64,000 nt of DNA, taken from positions 10,663,960-10,727,959 of the forward strand of contig OX637333.1 in assembly GCA_951799405.1 (NCBI GenBank), given 5' to 3'. The notes below the pieces were generated by a model that worked only from the letters and a program-made list of their open reading frames with translations, was not told the origin of the DNA and ran no database searches. This document shows, one piece after another, positions 63,418-64,000 of this stretch (position 1 is the stretch's first letter; every line of letters starts with the position of its first letter). A program made the translations under genes and the position numbers. The stretch comes from Agapetus fuscipes (taxonomy: Eukaryota; Arthropoda; Insecta; Trichoptera; Glossosomatidae).

Positions 63418-63668
63418 TAGTTTGGTATAAGACTGATTGCTCATATTGTGAAAATGATTCATTTTAGTCAATACCCTCCCTTAATACCTCACTTAACCTG
63501 TTTCAGGGAAGGGTGATAAAAGTTGCAGAGATTATCTTCATTTGCAGTACAACTTTGGCTTTGTAGTTCGCATGCAGCATGTGTAAGCTCGAGCTTACGC
63601 TTATTTTACTTATCTTGTGAGCGGGCACGAAGAGTGGATCTAAAATTTTAATTTATCTTTGTAATTAA
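63418..63668 (+). repeat. Family A retroposon, diverged
   Basis: TAGTTTGGTATAAGACTGAT, then AACCTGTTTCAGGGAAGGGT, GCATGCAGCATGTGTAAGCT and TTATCTTTGTAATTA. Confidence 0.75.
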
Positions 63669-63804
63669 AAAACGCAACCAAACTGCACATAAATTTAAAT
63701 CAGGATTTGAGACATGTCTATTCAGGAGGCGCTCTGGCTCTACAGTGCCTTTGCTGTGAACTCACAAAACGGCACTCAAAATATTGTCCAATTTTTATTA
63801 TTAT

Positions 63805-64000
63805 TGTACAGTGCAACTTCTTACAGCGTTGTCCTCGAAAGGGCTGCATTCGGTGTGTGGAACCTATTTATTTTTACAGGTAAGGCGGCCGGCCTTACGT
63901 CAACCACTTCAGTTGAAGTGTAGGAGGGGCGGGGGGGGGGGGCTCTCATATATTTTGAAGGCTGAGTAAGCCTTGCTGATATTTGGTTTTGGGTTTGACA
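63805..64000 (-). repeat. Family B SINE, cut by window end
   Basis: ACAGTGCAACTTCTTACAGC, then ACAGGTAAGGCGGCCGGCCT and AGGCTGAGTAAGCCTTGCTG. An expanded G run sits near 63930. The tRNA head lies outside the window. Confidence 0.85.

Noticed and set aside
1..64000. CRISPR array, operon, phage or bacterial island
   Set aside because: No direct repeats with regular spacers, no ribosome binding sites with co-directional genes, and the presence of SINEs, LINEs and spliced-exon signals shows a eukaryotic nuclear genome.

Overview
The window looks like repeat-dominated, AT-rich nuclear DNA from an arthropod, most likely a moth or butterfly. I see no prokaryotic gene layout: no operons, no ribosome binding sites and no long reading frames apart from one produced by a tandem repeat. 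The lepidopteran assignment is an inference. It rests on the tRNA-derived SINEs, many 5'-truncated non-LTR retrotransposon tails, hAT and mariner-type MITEs, Penelope-like sequence, and a retroposon 3' end near 10.8 kb that resembles a common lepidopteran LINE 3' end. Most of the predicted reading frames are repeat sequence or chance.

The commonest component is an unnamed retroposon of about 260 bp, here called family A. About 40 copies occur in both orientations. Each full copy starts near TTGACTNATAGGTTGGTATG and ends near CTTTGCAACTTAGATTA, often followed by a short GATTA, AGATTT or GATA run. Family B is a tRNA-headed SINE of about 330 bp with a GTTGC-type tail (about 18 pieces). Families C, D and E are other tRNA-like SINEs. 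Family P is a dispersed segment of about 110 bp that clusters at 44.5-49.7 kb. Thirteen fragments of non-LTR reverse transcriptase C-termini are present, 11 on the plus strand.

DNA transposons are well delimited in places. Four hAT-type insertions have perfect 8-bp target duplications (29753-31032, 40090-41440, 50660-50888, 56802-57119). There are paired palindromic MITEs at 698/62864 and 11872/28694. Insertions are frequently nested, which allows relative ages to be read.

Host coding sequence is sparse. The best case is a small minus-strand exon at 21836-21918. It has a clean acceptor, a start codon, a signal-peptide-like reading frame and a CAG/GTAAGC donor, so it is probably the first coding exon of a secreted or membrane protein whose remaining exons I could not find. 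Weaker candidates lie at 4281, 5363, 38048 and 44822.

The most unusual items are: a 97-bp perfect inverted repeat (18277-18542) whose 72-nt loop carries a hammerhead-ribozyme-like core related to several other copies; an identifiable Penelope-like N-terminal coding fragment (about 49870-50287); a 750-bp, 18-bp-period minisatellite (37205-37960) that is open in several frames; and a four-unit 95-bp tandem repeat with acceptor-like motifs (22150-22520) just upstream of the signal-peptide exon. Coordinates of old repeats are approximate to about 10-20 bp.
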